Shown here one piece after another: positions 52,247 to 60,575 of a stretch of 64,000 nucleotides of DNA. Made by a program: the position numbers and the translations under genes. The notes beneath the pieces are model-generated. The model searched no databases. It worked only from the letters and a program-made list of their open reading frames with translations, and was not told the origin of the DNA. Numbering within the stretch: position 1 is the stretch's first letter; every line of letters begins with the position of its first letter. Source of the DNA: Planomonospora parontospora (GTDB lineage: Bacteria > Actinomycetota > Actinomycetes > Streptosporangiales > Streptosporangiaceae); the NCBI GenBank assembly GCA_014647935.1, contig BMQD01000001.1, forward strand, positions 1-64,000, in the 5' to 3' direction.

Positions 52247-52366
52247 CCTGGAATCGAACCAGGAGAGAAGGAAGCCCTCGAATGGCCTCGCCGCCGGATG
52301 CGAGGAGAGCGGGAGAGCTGGAGTTTCAATTTGGAAGATTGAGAAGGAAGCCCTCCCATGGCCTCG
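52247..52366 (-). repeat. T-arm-like sequence with a 26-bp direct repeat pair
   Basis: On the minus strand 52263-52247 reads CCTGG-TTCGATT-CCAGG, a perfect canonical tRNA T-arm, but no other tRNA parts fit around it. Next to it a 26-bp direct repeat, GAGAAGGAAGCCCTC..., occurs at 52265-52290 and 52341-52366 with three differences. A TAGGCCC/GGGCCTA hairpin adjoins at 52231-52246. This could be a tRNA remnant left by integration, or chance. Confidence 0.45.
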
Positions 52367-52380
52367 CGGCCCCCACGGTA

Positions 52381-54624
52381 TCAGGCGGGGATCAGCTCGT
52401 GCAGCGTCGCGGCGGTGTACACCCGCGAGCCCGGTGGGAGCTCGGCCGGGGCCTCCAGCCCGATGTAGGTGGTCCGCCCGGTCGCGGCGGCGGTGGCGGT
52501 GGCGGCTGCGGCGGCGGTGGCGGCTGCGGCGGCAGGGGCGGTGGCCTTCGCGCGCAGCAGGTCGGCGAGGTAGCGGACCCGGAGGTGGTCGCGTTCCACG
52601 ATCGCGCGCACCAGCAGCGACGTGGTCACCCGGTTGCCCTCGACCTGGTTGAACCGGGGGTGGCCCTTCAGGTAGAGGTGCAGCCACTTGACCCGCCAGA
52701 GCCCGTCGTCGCCGCGCAGGAAGACCAGCGGCAGGGCGATCCGGCCGGAGCCGCGCAGGTCCGACTTCATGCGCACGGTACGCGGCTCGAAGGGGCGGCC
52801 CTCCTGCTCGGCGTCCCTGGTCATGAAACCGAAGAACGCCTCGGCGGCCTCGTCGAACGGCTCCCCGGAGTAGATGTTGACCATCGGGATGATGATCGGC
52901 CGGGTCGCCTCGGCGAGGCGGACGTCGATGAACTCCGAGGCCCCGTCGGAGGCGTCGGTGAGGTCGCCCGAGTACTGCGCGAAGTCGCCCGAGTAGTTCG
53001 TCCAGGAGACCTGCTCCGGGTCGCCGTAGGAGGCGTCGAGCATGAGCGCCGACAGGTCGTAGTCGGTGCGCCGCTCGGCCTGGCGCCAGTGGACGAAGAA
53101 CCTGAGCAGCTCCCCGTCCACCCGGGAGAGCGACCCGCGGGGGAGCATGCCGAGCCCGGGGGCGACCGCCTTGCCCGACAGGGGCAGGGCCACGTCGAGC
53201 ACGCCGGGGTCGACGACGAGCTCGCCGGGGTCCGGGAGCCGGCGGGTGATCTCCTCGTCCAGGAGGGCGAGCAGCCGCTCCAGCGTCTCCCCGCCGAGCG
53301 GCGCGCGGCCGTCCGGCGTCGTCCACGCCCTGCCGTACCGGTTGACGAAGACGCGGCCGGCGGCGGGGGTGATCCGGTTCTGCAGGTGCTCGCGCAGGGA
53401 GAGCAGCACGCGGCCGGACGCCCGCCCGGCGGCCCCCGCGGCGGCGTCCAGGACGTCCGACGGGGACGAGCAGGTCCGCAGCAGGTGGTCGAGGCGGCGC
53501 AGCAGCGCGCCGGGGGCGTGCTCCAGCAGCCGGACGGCGTCGGCGGTACGGCCGGCCGACAGGGCGGCCTCCACCTGGCTGTCGAAGCCGGGGACCCTCC
53601 GGGTGCCCCTGGCCGTCTCGAAGACCTGGGCGGCCCGCGGGAACCGCGGGAACTCGTGCGGGTGCAGCCGCTCGCCGAGCCGCTTCCACTGCTCCCGGTG
53701 GCGCGCGACGTCGCCGTGCTTGGCCGGGGGCAGGCCGTCCAGCGCGGCCAGGAGGGCGCGGCGCTCGGCGCGGCGGAACGAGCGGAACCGGGTGGGCGCG
53801 GCCAGCGTGACATCGCCGCCGGAGGCGCCGCAGGCCAGCCGGAGCACGTCGGTCACCGTGTCGACGAGCAGGGGGAGACCGGCGGCCAGCCGTACCTCGT
53901 TGACGACGGCGCGGTTCTCGCGCACGGGGACGTGCTCCGGCTGCTCGGCGCAGAACGAGGCCAGCGCGCGCAGGGCCGCCAGGTCCTCGGCGGCGAGCGG
54001 CGCCTGCGAGCCCGCCAGCGAGAAGTAGAGGTCGCGCGCCTCGAACTCCAGGCTCCCGCCCGGCTCCAGTACGGTCACCCGGTCCCCGGCCAGCGGGACC
54101 AGCTCCGCGTGCGCGGCCAGCAGCTCGGCGTAGGTGTGCCGGTAGCGGCCGTACCCCGGCAGGCTCAGCAGGTCGAGCGTCGACGGCCGGACCCGCGCGG
54201 CGGCGGGGTCGAGCGCGGTGACGGGGTCGAGCGCGGTGACGGGGTCGAGCGCGGTGACGGGGTCGAGCAGCGCCTCGCGCAGCAGGCCGGCCCAGAACTC
54301 CACGGTGTCGGGCACGTTGGCGGGGAAGTCGATGAAGTAGGCGTTGTGCCGCACGTGGTCGCCGACCAGCCCGCGGACCGCGGCCAGGACGCGCACGCCG
54401 AGGTCGACCACCGTCTCGCCGGGCAGCGCGGCGAGGCGCGCGAGCAGGGCCGGCGAGCACGTGAACCCCACGCTCAGCAGCGCGGCGTCGAGCTGCCGGG
54501 CGGCCGTCTCGCCCCAGCCCGGCGCGGCGTCGGCGGGAACGTCGAGGGGGACCCGCAGTCGCCTGGCGATGACCAGGCTTTCCAGGGCGAGGTTTTCCGG
54601 AGCGAGGTTTTCCAGAGCGTCCAC
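52381..54624 (-). CDS. Large TerD-domain-like protein (MXAN_6230/SCO0854-related)
   Basis: A 747-aa protein. The N-terminal 430 residues are mostly helical without clear motifs. From about residue 485 there is a TerD-like beta-sandwich: LPRGSLSRVDGELLRFFVHW, RTDYDLSALMLDASYGDPEQ, YSGDLTDASDGASEFIDVRL and IPMVNIYSGEPFDEAAEAFF. The Asp-rich loops resemble the calcium-binding sites of TerD. The resemblance is to the SCO0854-type proteins, though I find no RING finger. An 18-bp repeat gives (LDPVTA)3 near residue 125, and an Ala/Thr-rich run (AAAAATAAAAATATAAA) lies near the C-terminus. Standalone, with no other ter genes seen. Function unknown. Confidence 0.75.
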   Translation of the reverse strand: MDALENLAPENLALESLVIARRLRVPLDVPADAAPGWGETAARQLDAALLSVGFTCSPALLARLAALPGETVVDLGVRVLAAVRGLVGDHVRHNAYFIDFPANVPDTVEFWAGLLREALLDPVTALDPVTALDPVTALDPAAARVRPSTLDLLSLPGYGRYRHTYAELLAAHAELVPLAGDRVTVLEPGGSLEFEARDLYFSLAGSQAPLAAEDLAALRALASFCAEQPEHVPVRENRAVVNEVRLAAGLPLLVDTVTDVLRLACGASGGDVTLAAPTRFRSFRRAERRALLAALDGLPPAKHGDVARHREQWKRLGERLHPHEFPRFPRAAQVFETARGTRRVPGFDSQVEAALSAGRTADAVRLLEHAPGALLRRLDHLLRTCSSPSDVLDAAAGAAGRASGRVLLSLREHLQNRITPAAGRVFVNRYGRAWTTPDGRAPLGGETLERLLALLDEEITRRLPDPGELVVDPGVLDVALPLSGKAVAPGLGMLPRGSLSRVDGELLRFFVHWRQAERRTDYDLSALMLDASYGDPEQVSWTNYSGDFAQYSGDLTDASDGASEFIDVRLAEATRPIIIPMVNIYSGEPFDEAAEAFFGFMTRDAEQEGRPFEPRTVRMKSDLRGSGRIALPLVFLRGDDGLWRVKWLHLYLKGHPRFNQVEGNRVTTSLLVRAIVERDHLRVRYLADLLRAKATAPAAAAATAAAAATATAAATGRTTYIGLEAPAELPPGSRVYTAATLHELIPA
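54204..54266. repeat. 18-bp in-frame tandem repeat inside the TerD-like gene
   Basis: GGGGTCGAGCGCGGTGAC is repeated exactly at 54204, 54222 and 54240 with a partial fourth copy. It adds LDPVTA units without breaking the frame. Confidence 0.92.
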
Positions 54625-54923
54625 GGATGCACCTTATAGGCGGATAGGTGAGGCAATCGGGTGATCCGGACGCGGAGGTCCACGAGCGGCGGCTGCCCTG
54701 CGTCGTCGCGCTGGACGAGATGGCCGCCCCGCTCTCGGGCGTGCGGGCCGCGGCGGGCGGGCAGGACGTCCTCACGTCGGCTTCGAATTCCGCGAATCAC
54801 CCGCAATCCACAGAATTCGACAATCGCTCAATTCTGCCGTCTTGCGAGCTGTACGCTCATGCCGGATTTCCCCCCGATCAAGGACGTGATTCGTCGGTGG
54901 CTGACCAGCGAGGCTTGGAGTCG
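54625..54923. other. Divergent gap between TerD-like and EcsC genes
   Basis: A 299-base gap that turns A+T-rich between about 54780 and 54860, where the promoters of one or both genes probably lie. I see no firm operator and no gene with a ribosome site. Confidence 0.4.
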
Positions 54924-55925
54924 ATGAGTGCGTACGAGCGTCGATCCTGGGACCTGAGCCTGAGGCGCCTTCATGAGCCACCGCACAAGGCGCTCATGCC
55001 CAGGAAGGTTCGGGAATTCGCAAGCACGTCGGCCGATAAGGCCGCTCATTTCGCTGACGCGCACCTGCCGACGGCGAAGGTCAAGAGCATTGCGGAAAAG
55101 ACCCTGAACGGGACTCTGGAACTCATCTTCAAGCCTGCCCTCTGCTCCGCGAGTTCCCAGAACGCACTGCGCGGGTACGCGAAGGAGCACCCGACCGTAC
55201 GCACGCTGGAGGACCTGAAGAAGCTCGACCTCGAGGACCTCGACCGGTTCCGGCGCCGCAAGGGGCTGTACGTCACGACCTCGGCGGCGCAGGGGGCCGC
55301 CGCATCGCTTGTCGTCACCGGAACGGTGGTCTCGTCGACGGTCAGCGGAGGAGTGACGTCGGGCGCGGCGGTCGCTGCGATCGCGGCCGACGCGGTGGCC
55401 TCGTTGGCGATGATGGGCCGCAGCGTCGGCTCGGTGGCGGTGAGGTACGGATACGACGTCCGGCTTCCCGACGAAGAGCTGTTCGCGATGGGCGTGCTGT
55501 CCTTCGGGATGGCCGGCACGCTCGAAGCGAAGCAAGCGGCGCTCATGGCGCTGTCACGCCTCACGCAGCAGATGATGCGGAGGGCGACATGGAAGCAGCT
55601 CAATGAACATGTCCTCGTCGCGGTGATCGGGCGCGTTTATCAAGCGCTCGGCTTCCGGCTGATAAAGCGGAAGCTCGCTCAGACGGTGCCGCTCGTCGGG
55701 GTCGCGATCAACGCCGCGCTGAGCGCGAACATGACCCGGCACGTGTATCAGCGCGCGGAGGACGTCTACCGCATCCGGTTCCTGTCGGAGAAGTACGGCC
55801 TTGATCCGCAGGAATGGCTTCAAGACGCCACTCATGTCTACGACGATCCGGAGCCCGGAACGGATCTGCCGGATTTCGCCGGGATCCTCGATGAGGACAG
55901 GCAGCCACCGGTACCGCGTTCGTAG
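54924..55925 (+). CDS. EcsC family protein
   Basis: A 333-aa protein. A charged N-terminus (ERRSWDLSLRRLHEPPHKAL) and helical region lead to a hydrophobic Gly/Ala/Val-rich stretch (AAASLVVTGTVVSSTVSGGV, AAIAADAVASLAMMGRSVGS) at about residues 130-175, then an amphipathic C-terminal half with VPLVGVAINAALSANMTRHV. This matches EcsC proteins, which are membrane-associated and of unclear function. GGAG is four bases before ATG 54924. It is divergent from the TerD-like gene across 299 bp; a functional link is possible but unproven. Confidence 0.85.
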   Translation: MSAYERRSWDLSLRRLHEPPHKALMPRKVREFASTSADKAAHFADAHLPTAKVKSIAEKTLNGTLELIFKPALCSASSQNALRGYAKEHPTVRTLEDLKKLDLEDLDRFRRRKGLYVTTSAAQGAAASLVVTGTVVSSTVSGGVTSGAAVAAIAADAVASLAMMGRSVGSVAVRYGYDVRLPDEELFAMGVLSFGMAGTLEAKQAALMALSRLTQQMMRRATWKQLNEHVLVAVIGRVYQALGFRLIKRKLAQTVPLVGVAINAALSANMTRHVYQRAEDVYRIRFLSEKYGLDPQEWLQDATHVYDDPEPGTDLPDFAGILDEDRQPPVPRS

Positions 55926-56098
55926 ATCTCGATTCGTTCTGCCGAGAGCGCGCCCTCGGCTGCGTCATGGCGATGTCGGCCGATCTTCCCCTGGCCGCGC
56001 CGTGCGCGAGGGCACCGAACCGATCGGTCGCCGCCGTGCCGGGCCCGCAGGGCGGTCGGCGGTGACCCGTCGTGTCCGCACCTGGGAAGTGCGGGTCT

Positions 56099-56911
56099 TC
56101 ACGGCTTGCGGGCGACCCCGCAGAACTGGGACACCTCTTCGGGCTCACCCCACGGGTCGGCCTCGGCGCGCCAGCGCGAACAGGACACCACGCCGGGTTC
56201 CAGGAGCTCCAGCCCGTCGAAGAACGTCGCGAGATGGCGGCGGTCGCGGGCCACGATCGGGGTGCCGCCCACCTCCATGAACCGCCGCATCGCCTCGTGC
56301 ATGGCCTCACCGTGGACCTCGGCCGTGGCGTGCGCGATCGCCAGGTGACTGCCGGAGGGCAGGGCGTCGACCAGTTCCCGTACGACCTTCCCCGCCTCGG
56401 CGTCGTCGACGAGGTGGTGCAGGATGCCCAGCAGCATCAGCGCGACGGGCCGGGTGAAGTCGAGCGTCTGCGCGGCGACCCGCAGGATGTGCTGCGGGTC
56501 GCGCAGGTCGGCCTCGATGTACTGGGTGCGGCCCTCGGGCGTGCCGGCGAGCAGGGCGCGGGCGTGCGCCAGGACGATCGGGTCGTTGTCGACGTAGACG
56601 ATCCGAGCCTCCGGGGCGATCCGCTGCGCGACCTCGTGGGTGTTGTCGGCGGTGGGCAGGCCCGTGCCGATGTCGAGGAACTGGCGGATGCCCGCCTCTC
56701 CCGCCAGGTGCCGTACGGCCCGGCCCAGGAACGCCCGGTCGGCGCGGGCCGCCTCGACGATGCCGGGGATGAGCTGCTTGACCATCTCCCCGGCCTCGCG
56801 GTCGGCCGGGTGGTGGTCCTTGCCGCCCAGCCAGTAGTTCCAGATGCGGGCCGAGTGCGGCCGGTCGAGGCCGAGGTCACGCGGGGCGCCGGATTCGCGG
56901 GGGGTGTCCAT
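56099..56911 (-). CDS. SAM-dependent methyltransferase, DUF574 family
   Basis: A 270-aa protein of the actinobacterial DUF574 family. ARIWNYWLGGKDHHPADREA is the family N-terminal signature, FLDIGTGLPTADNTHEVA is SAM motif I, and ARIVYVDNDPIVLAHARALL is motif II with the ribose-binding Asp. The C-terminus (ATFFDGLELLEPGVVSCSRW) is also typical. Members are numerous in this group of bacteria, and substrates are unknown for nearly all. Standalone gene converging with the EcsC gene. Confidence 0.93.
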   Translation of the reverse strand: MDTPRESGAPRDLGLDRPHSARIWNYWLGGKDHHPADREAGEMVKQLIPGIVEAARADRAFLGRAVRHLAGEAGIRQFLDIGTGLPTADNTHEVAQRIAPEARIVYVDNDPIVLAHARALLAGTPEGRTQYIEADLRDPQHILRVAAQTLDFTRPVALMLLGILHHLVDDAEAGKVVRELVDALPSGSHLAIAHATAEVHGEAMHEAMRRFMEVGGTPIVARDRRHLATFFDGLELLEPGVVSCSRWRAEADPWGEPEEVSQFCGVARKP

Positions 56912-57045
56912 GGGCCAGGTCCATTCATGCGGGGGTTCGCGCCGAATACGACCGTCTCAGTTGATCATGTTCACGCGTGCCGCGGCAAGCCCCGTACGCC
57001 TTCCGCCTTCCGCCTTCCGCGCCCCGGGCCGGTCCGTGCCCCGCG

Positions 57046-57681
57046 TCACCACCGTTCGTGCCGGACCGCGGCGCTCAGCGGGGCGCGGCGGCGCCAGCCG
57101 TGCCGTTCCAGGTCGGGGGCCGGTTCGACGTGGGTGACCGGTCCCAGGCAGAGCCAGGCCACCGGGCGGATCCCGGACGGGATGCCGAGCAGGTGCCGGA
57201 CGAACGGCTCGCGGTAGAACGAGACCCAGCCGACGCCCAGGTCCTCGGCGGTGGCCGCCAGCCACAGGTTCTGGATGGCCAGGCAGACCGAGTACAGACC
57301 GGTGTCGGCGATGGCGTGCCGGCCCAGGACCGCGGGGCCGGCGCGCTCGGCGTCGTAGGTGACGACCACCGAGAGGCTCGACTCCAGCACGCCGTCGACC
57401 TTGATCCGGGCGAACCGCTCGGCCTCGTCCCCGCTGAGGGACGCCGCGAAGACGGCGCGCTCCCGCTGGACGTGGTCGTGGAAGGCGTGGCGGGTACCGG
57501 GATCGCGCACGAGGACGAAGTCCCAGGGCTGGGAGAGCCCCACACTGGGCGCCGCGTGGGCGGCGGCCAGCACGCGGTCGAGGACGTCGCTGGGCACAGG
57601 TCCGCCGTTGAACTGGGACCGTACGTCGCGGCGGCGGTGGATGACGTCGTAGAGGCCGGTGTTCACAGGGACGTCGTTCAC
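57046..57681 (-). CDS. bluB: 5,6-dimethylbenzimidazole synthase
   Basis: A 211-aa nitroreductase-fold flavoenzyme that breaks reduced FMN with oxygen to make the lower ligand of vitamin B12. Family stretches YDVIHRRRDVRSQFNGGPVP, AAHAAPSVGLSQPWDFVLVR, DTGLYSVCLAIQNLWLAATA and VGWVSFYREPFVRHLLGIP are present. Length is right. GTG 57681 or GTG 57666 may be the start. A cobalamin riboswitch occupies the leader just upstream, which confirms the B12 role. No other cobalamin genes lie in the window, so this is a detached member of the regulon. Confidence 0.94.
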   Translation of the reverse strand: MNDVPVNTGLYDVIHRRRDVRSQFNGGPVPSDVLDRVLAAAHAAPSVGLSQPWDFVLVRDPGTRHAFHDHVQRERAVFAASLSGDEAERFARIKVDGVLESSLSVVVTYDAERAGPAVLGRHAIADTGLYSVCLAIQNLWLAATAEDLGVGWVSFYREPFVRHLLGIPSGIRPVAWLCLGPVTHVEPAPDLERHGWRRRAPLSAAVRHERW

Positions 57682-57726
57682 AGGGCAGGCTCCCGCTGCT
57701 CGTGCCGCCCCTCGGAGGCGGCGGGT

Positions 57727-57900
57727 GGAGCGAGGCCGGTCTTCGGACTCTCGGATCAACGCCTGCGCCGTCCGCCTTCCCAGCCTCAAGGCCAGTGGCC
57801 GCACACCTGTGCGTGGACGGCAGCTCCCCGATCACCGCGGCGGGCCCGTGCCGGAGTCACACCGGCTTCCCGATTCTCCTCCCCGCGGGGAGGCACCTCG
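57727..57900 (-). promoter_or_regulatory. Cobalamin riboswitch controlling bluB
   Basis: Reading the minus strand from about 57900, the conserved blocks occur in order: GGTGCC, GGGAAGCCGGTG with CCGGCACGGGCCCGCC, the B12 box GGCCACTGG, GGCTGGGAAGG, and the closing GAGTCCGAAGACCGGCC. A GCCGCC/GGCGGC hairpin in the remaining 45 bases before the bluB start could be the expression platform. TACAGT at 57927-57922 is a possible -10 box. Confidence 0.93.
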
Positions 57901-58029
57901 CGTCAGTTCGTGCCGGACGCGACTGTAGCGCAGTCCGAGGACACGGGGGCGGGAGGGCCTGTTGGGCAGGGAGCGGGTGCCCCCGGTGTTGAGGCGGGCC
58001 GTCGTGATCACGCGGAATCCCGCCGTCCA

Positions 58030-58171
58030 GCTCGCCGACGCCGTTGTTGGCGACCAGGATGTCGCCGAGCGCGAATCCGCGCACGGCGTCGATCTCGTGG
58101 ATGCGCCTGGCCGCTGGCGCCGAAGTATGGGTCGTACCCCCAACGCTAGGAAGCAGGCAGGTGGCGCACAT
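58030..58171 (-). pseudogene. Remnant of a DUF418 membrane protein gene
   Basis: On the minus strand a frame reads RRIHEIDAVRGFALGDILVA NN, very like the N-terminal signature of DUF418 proteins (RI-x2-LD-x-LRGFAL-x-GI-L), but homology-like sequence stops after about 40 residues and no membrane helices follow. The rest of the 57901-58299 stretch holds nothing else I can support. Probably the relic of a deleted gene. Confidence 0.5.
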
Positions 58172-58299
58172 CGAACTTCGGACGCGTGTCCCGCGACCAA
58201 AGTCGGTGCGCTCCGGGACGGATAGGAAGCTCCTTCACGTCTTTGGCGGCGCCCCGAAGGGACTGAGCTCTCTGGTCAGCCCAGGCAGTCACAGGGCTA

Positions 58300-58797
58300 T
58301 CACCTTCGATCCATCTTCCGCGGGACCGGTAGGTCGAACCAGACGCTGGTTCCGGTCTGGCCGGTGCCGCACAGCCGGGTCCACTGGGCACCGCAGCGTC
58401 CGTAGGTGAGTTCGGTGACGATGCGCAGTCCACGCCCACCGAGTTCCAGCTCGTCGATGTGGTCCGGGACGACGACTGGGCGGTCGAGAAGATGTTCGAT
58501 CAGCTCGGCTCCCGCACCGGTGTCGACCACTTCCACCCTGACCGGCACGCCATGGTCGTGCAGGATCCGCAGCTCGTAGGGCCCTGGAGCGTAGCTGACC
58601 GCGTTGGTGGCCAGCTCGGTGGTCACGACCTCCAGATCGGCCAGTACATCGGCGGTGGTGGAGAACCGGGATAGGTGGTCGCGCAGCAGTTCGCGGGCGC
58701 GGCGGGCCGCGCTATCAGGCGGCAGGCACCAGGCGATCATCCGGAAGCGTTCACCAGGTCTGCCGGGAGCCGGGGCGGGAGCGCGCTCGGTGAACAT
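58300..58797 (-). CDS. ATP-binding protein, anti-sigma-factor kinase type (HATPase_c)
   Basis: A 165-aa GHKL-fold protein of the RsbW/SpoIIAB-like group so abundant in actinobacteria. LADLEVVTTELATNAVSYAP is the N box (Glu/Asn for Mg-ATP), VEVVDTGAGAELIEHLL the G1 box, and ELGGRGLRIVTELTYGRCGA the G2 box. AGGAAC lies about five bases before ATG 58797. It probably phosphorylates or binds an anti-anti-sigma partner. A divergent XRE-TPR gene lies 422 bp away; such kinases are commonly found beside that kind of regulator. Confidence 0.88.
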   Translation of the reverse strand: MFTERAPAPAPGRPGERFRMIAWCLPPDSAARRARELLRDHLSRFSTTADVLADLEVVTTELATNAVSYAPGPYELRILHDHGVPVRVEVVDTGAGAELIEHLLDRPVVVPDHIDELELGGRGLRIVTELTYGRCGAQWTRLCGTGQTGTSVWFDLPVPRKMDRR

Positions 58798-58869
58798 CGT
58801 TGTTCCTATCCGTAGAGGACGAGAGCGGTTCTGCGGCTCCGAGGGTGGCGGGGCCTGCTGGGACTGGTG

Positions 58870-58965
58870 CCAGGGCCGGTGGCGAAGACCCGTGCTTTTC
58901 GCCACTGGCCCTGGGCTGCGGAGGCCGGTGTCCGTGAGGAAGGAACCGAAGCCCGGACACCGGCC
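58870..58965. other. Two strong stem-loops in the HATPase/XRE gap
   Basis: First hairpin: 17-bp stem with one G-U (58870-58886 with 58898-58914), 11-base loop. Second: perfect 12-bp GGCCGGTGTCCG stem (58923-58934 with 58954-58965), 19-base loop. They lie in the 422-base gap between divergent genes. They could be part of a small RNA, a long 5' leader or terminators; no gene is visible there. Confidence 0.65.
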
Positions 58966-59219
58966 GCAGGAGTGTCCACGCCAGGCACGGGGGAGCGCTG
59001 GACGCGGACGGGCCAGCAGGGTGGGAACTGGCCTGGCTGCAATCCTGCGGCAGAAGGTCTATGTACGGAGAGTCGTGTAGCGCATACCCTCCGCATGTCG
59101 GATGGATGATCGGCTGAGCCGATCACTTTGACCGATGGGGCACGCCGATACCGCTTCGATCGCGGCGGGCCACTGGTTACCGTGGAGCCAACGGACACTC
59201 AGCCGTGGAGGGGGGCTGC

Positions 59220-60575
59220 ATGAACGTCAGCCACGCCAATGAGCGGGCCATCGACCCCGTGGTCTGGGAAAGCCCGCAGATGCGCCAGGCCTTGTCCGTC
59301 CGGGACATGGCCACGGTCTACCGGCTGCTGCAGAGGATCGGGATCTCCCAGCACCGCATCGCCGCGCTCACCGCCCAGTCGCAGTCGGAGATCTCGGAGA
59401 TCCTCAAGGGCCGTCAGGTGATGGCTTACGAGGTGCTGGCCCGCATTGCCGACGGATTGGGCATTCCCCGCGGCTTCATGGGTCTCGCCTACGACGCGTG
59501 TGCGGGCAGTCTCGCCGGGCCGGTGGCAGAGCCACCGGGTGATGGTGACGAGGACGAGAAGGTACGGCGCCTGCTCGCCCGTGCCGCGCAGGTGAGCATC
59601 GGTGCGGCGGTGGAGGACACCGAGGGGTGGACGCAGCCCCTGCCCCTGGTGCAGACGCCTGTGCCGCAAAAGATCGGCCTGGCTGATGTTGAGCAGATCG
59701 AGGCGGTGACCCGCACGCTTCGCGCGCTGGACTACCAGCACGGGGGCGGTATCTGCCGGGATGCGGTGGTGGCGCAGCTGGCCTGGTCACAACAGCTACT
59801 GCACGCCACCTGCTCACCACAGGTCGCTCTGCGGCTGCATCAGGCGCTGGCGGACCAGCACAACCTGGCGGGCTGGACCTCCTTCGACGTCGGCCTGTAC
59901 GGCCCGGCTAGGAATCACCTGGCTCGCGCGCTGGAGCAGGCTAAGCACGCTGGAAACCCTTCCCTGGCGGCCAATGTCCTCTATCGGATGGGCCGTGTTC
60001 ACCTGCACTGCGATCGTCTCCGGGACGCGCTGCGGTTCTTCCAGCTCGGCCAGATCTGTGCGCAGGACGCCAGCTGCGAGCGGACGGTGGCGATGCTGTG
60101 CGCCAACGAGGCATGGGCTTATGCGCTGCTGGGAGATGCCGAGCTCGCGCTGAAGTCACTCCACAGGGCACAGGATGAGTTCGCCCGCTCCTGCGACCAC
60201 CCGTTCCCCGTCTGGGTGAGCTTTTTCGGCCCGGCCGACCTGGACGCTCTGAGCGGCATGGTCCATGCCGGCCTCACCGATGACCATCTCGATGTCGCCG
60301 TGGAGTTCCTCACCACCGCTCTTCGGCAGCGCGAGGCGAGCATGACGAGAAGCAGAGCCTTCGAGCTGACCGCCCTGGCGACAGTACAGCTACGCGCTGG
60401 CGAGATGGGCAGCGGAATCGGCAACGGCCACCACGCTGTCGTCCTGGCGACCCAGATCCGTTCGAAGAGGATCATCGATCGTCTCGCGCCTCTGCACGCA
60501 ACCGCCACCAATCTGGTATCCGATTCCGATGCCCGGGACCTCGCCCAGCGCATCACGACGGTGCGCGCGGCATGA
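59220..60575 (+). CDS. XRE-type HTH regulator with TPR-like repeats
   Basis: A 451-aa protein. The HTH occupies about residues 30-90 (IGISQHRIAALTAQSQSEIS, then YEVLARIADGLGIPRGFMGL). A helical repeat region from about 150 to the end has TPR-like pairs (LYGPARNHLARALEQAKHAG, NVLYRMGRVHLHCDRLRDAL, WAYALLGDAELALKSLHRAQ). This layout is typical of actinobacterial regulators that bind peptides or partner proteins. GGAGGGG precedes ATG 59220. The stop overlaps the next gene (ATGA), so it is coupled to a phosphotransferase. Confidence 0.88.
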   Translation: MNVSHANERAIDPVVWESPQMRQALSVRDMATVYRLLQRIGISQHRIAALTAQSQSEISEILKGRQVMAYEVLARIADGLGIPRGFMGLAYDACAGSLAGPVAEPPGDGDEDEKVRRLLARAAQVSIGAAVEDTEGWTQPLPLVQTPVPQKIGLADVEQIEAVTRTLRALDYQHGGGICRDAVVAQLAWSQQLLHATCSPQVALRLHQALADQHNLAGWTSFDVGLYGPARNHLARALEQAKHAGNPSLAANVLYRMGRVHLHCDRLRDALRFFQLGQICAQDASCERTVAMLCANEAWAYALLGDAELALKSLHRAQDEFARSCDHPFPVWVSFFGPADLDALSGMVHAGLTDDHLDVAVEFLTTALRQREASMTRSRAFELTALATVQLRAGEMGSGIGNGHHAVVLATQIRSKRIIDRLAPLHATATNLVSDSDARDLAQRITTVRAA

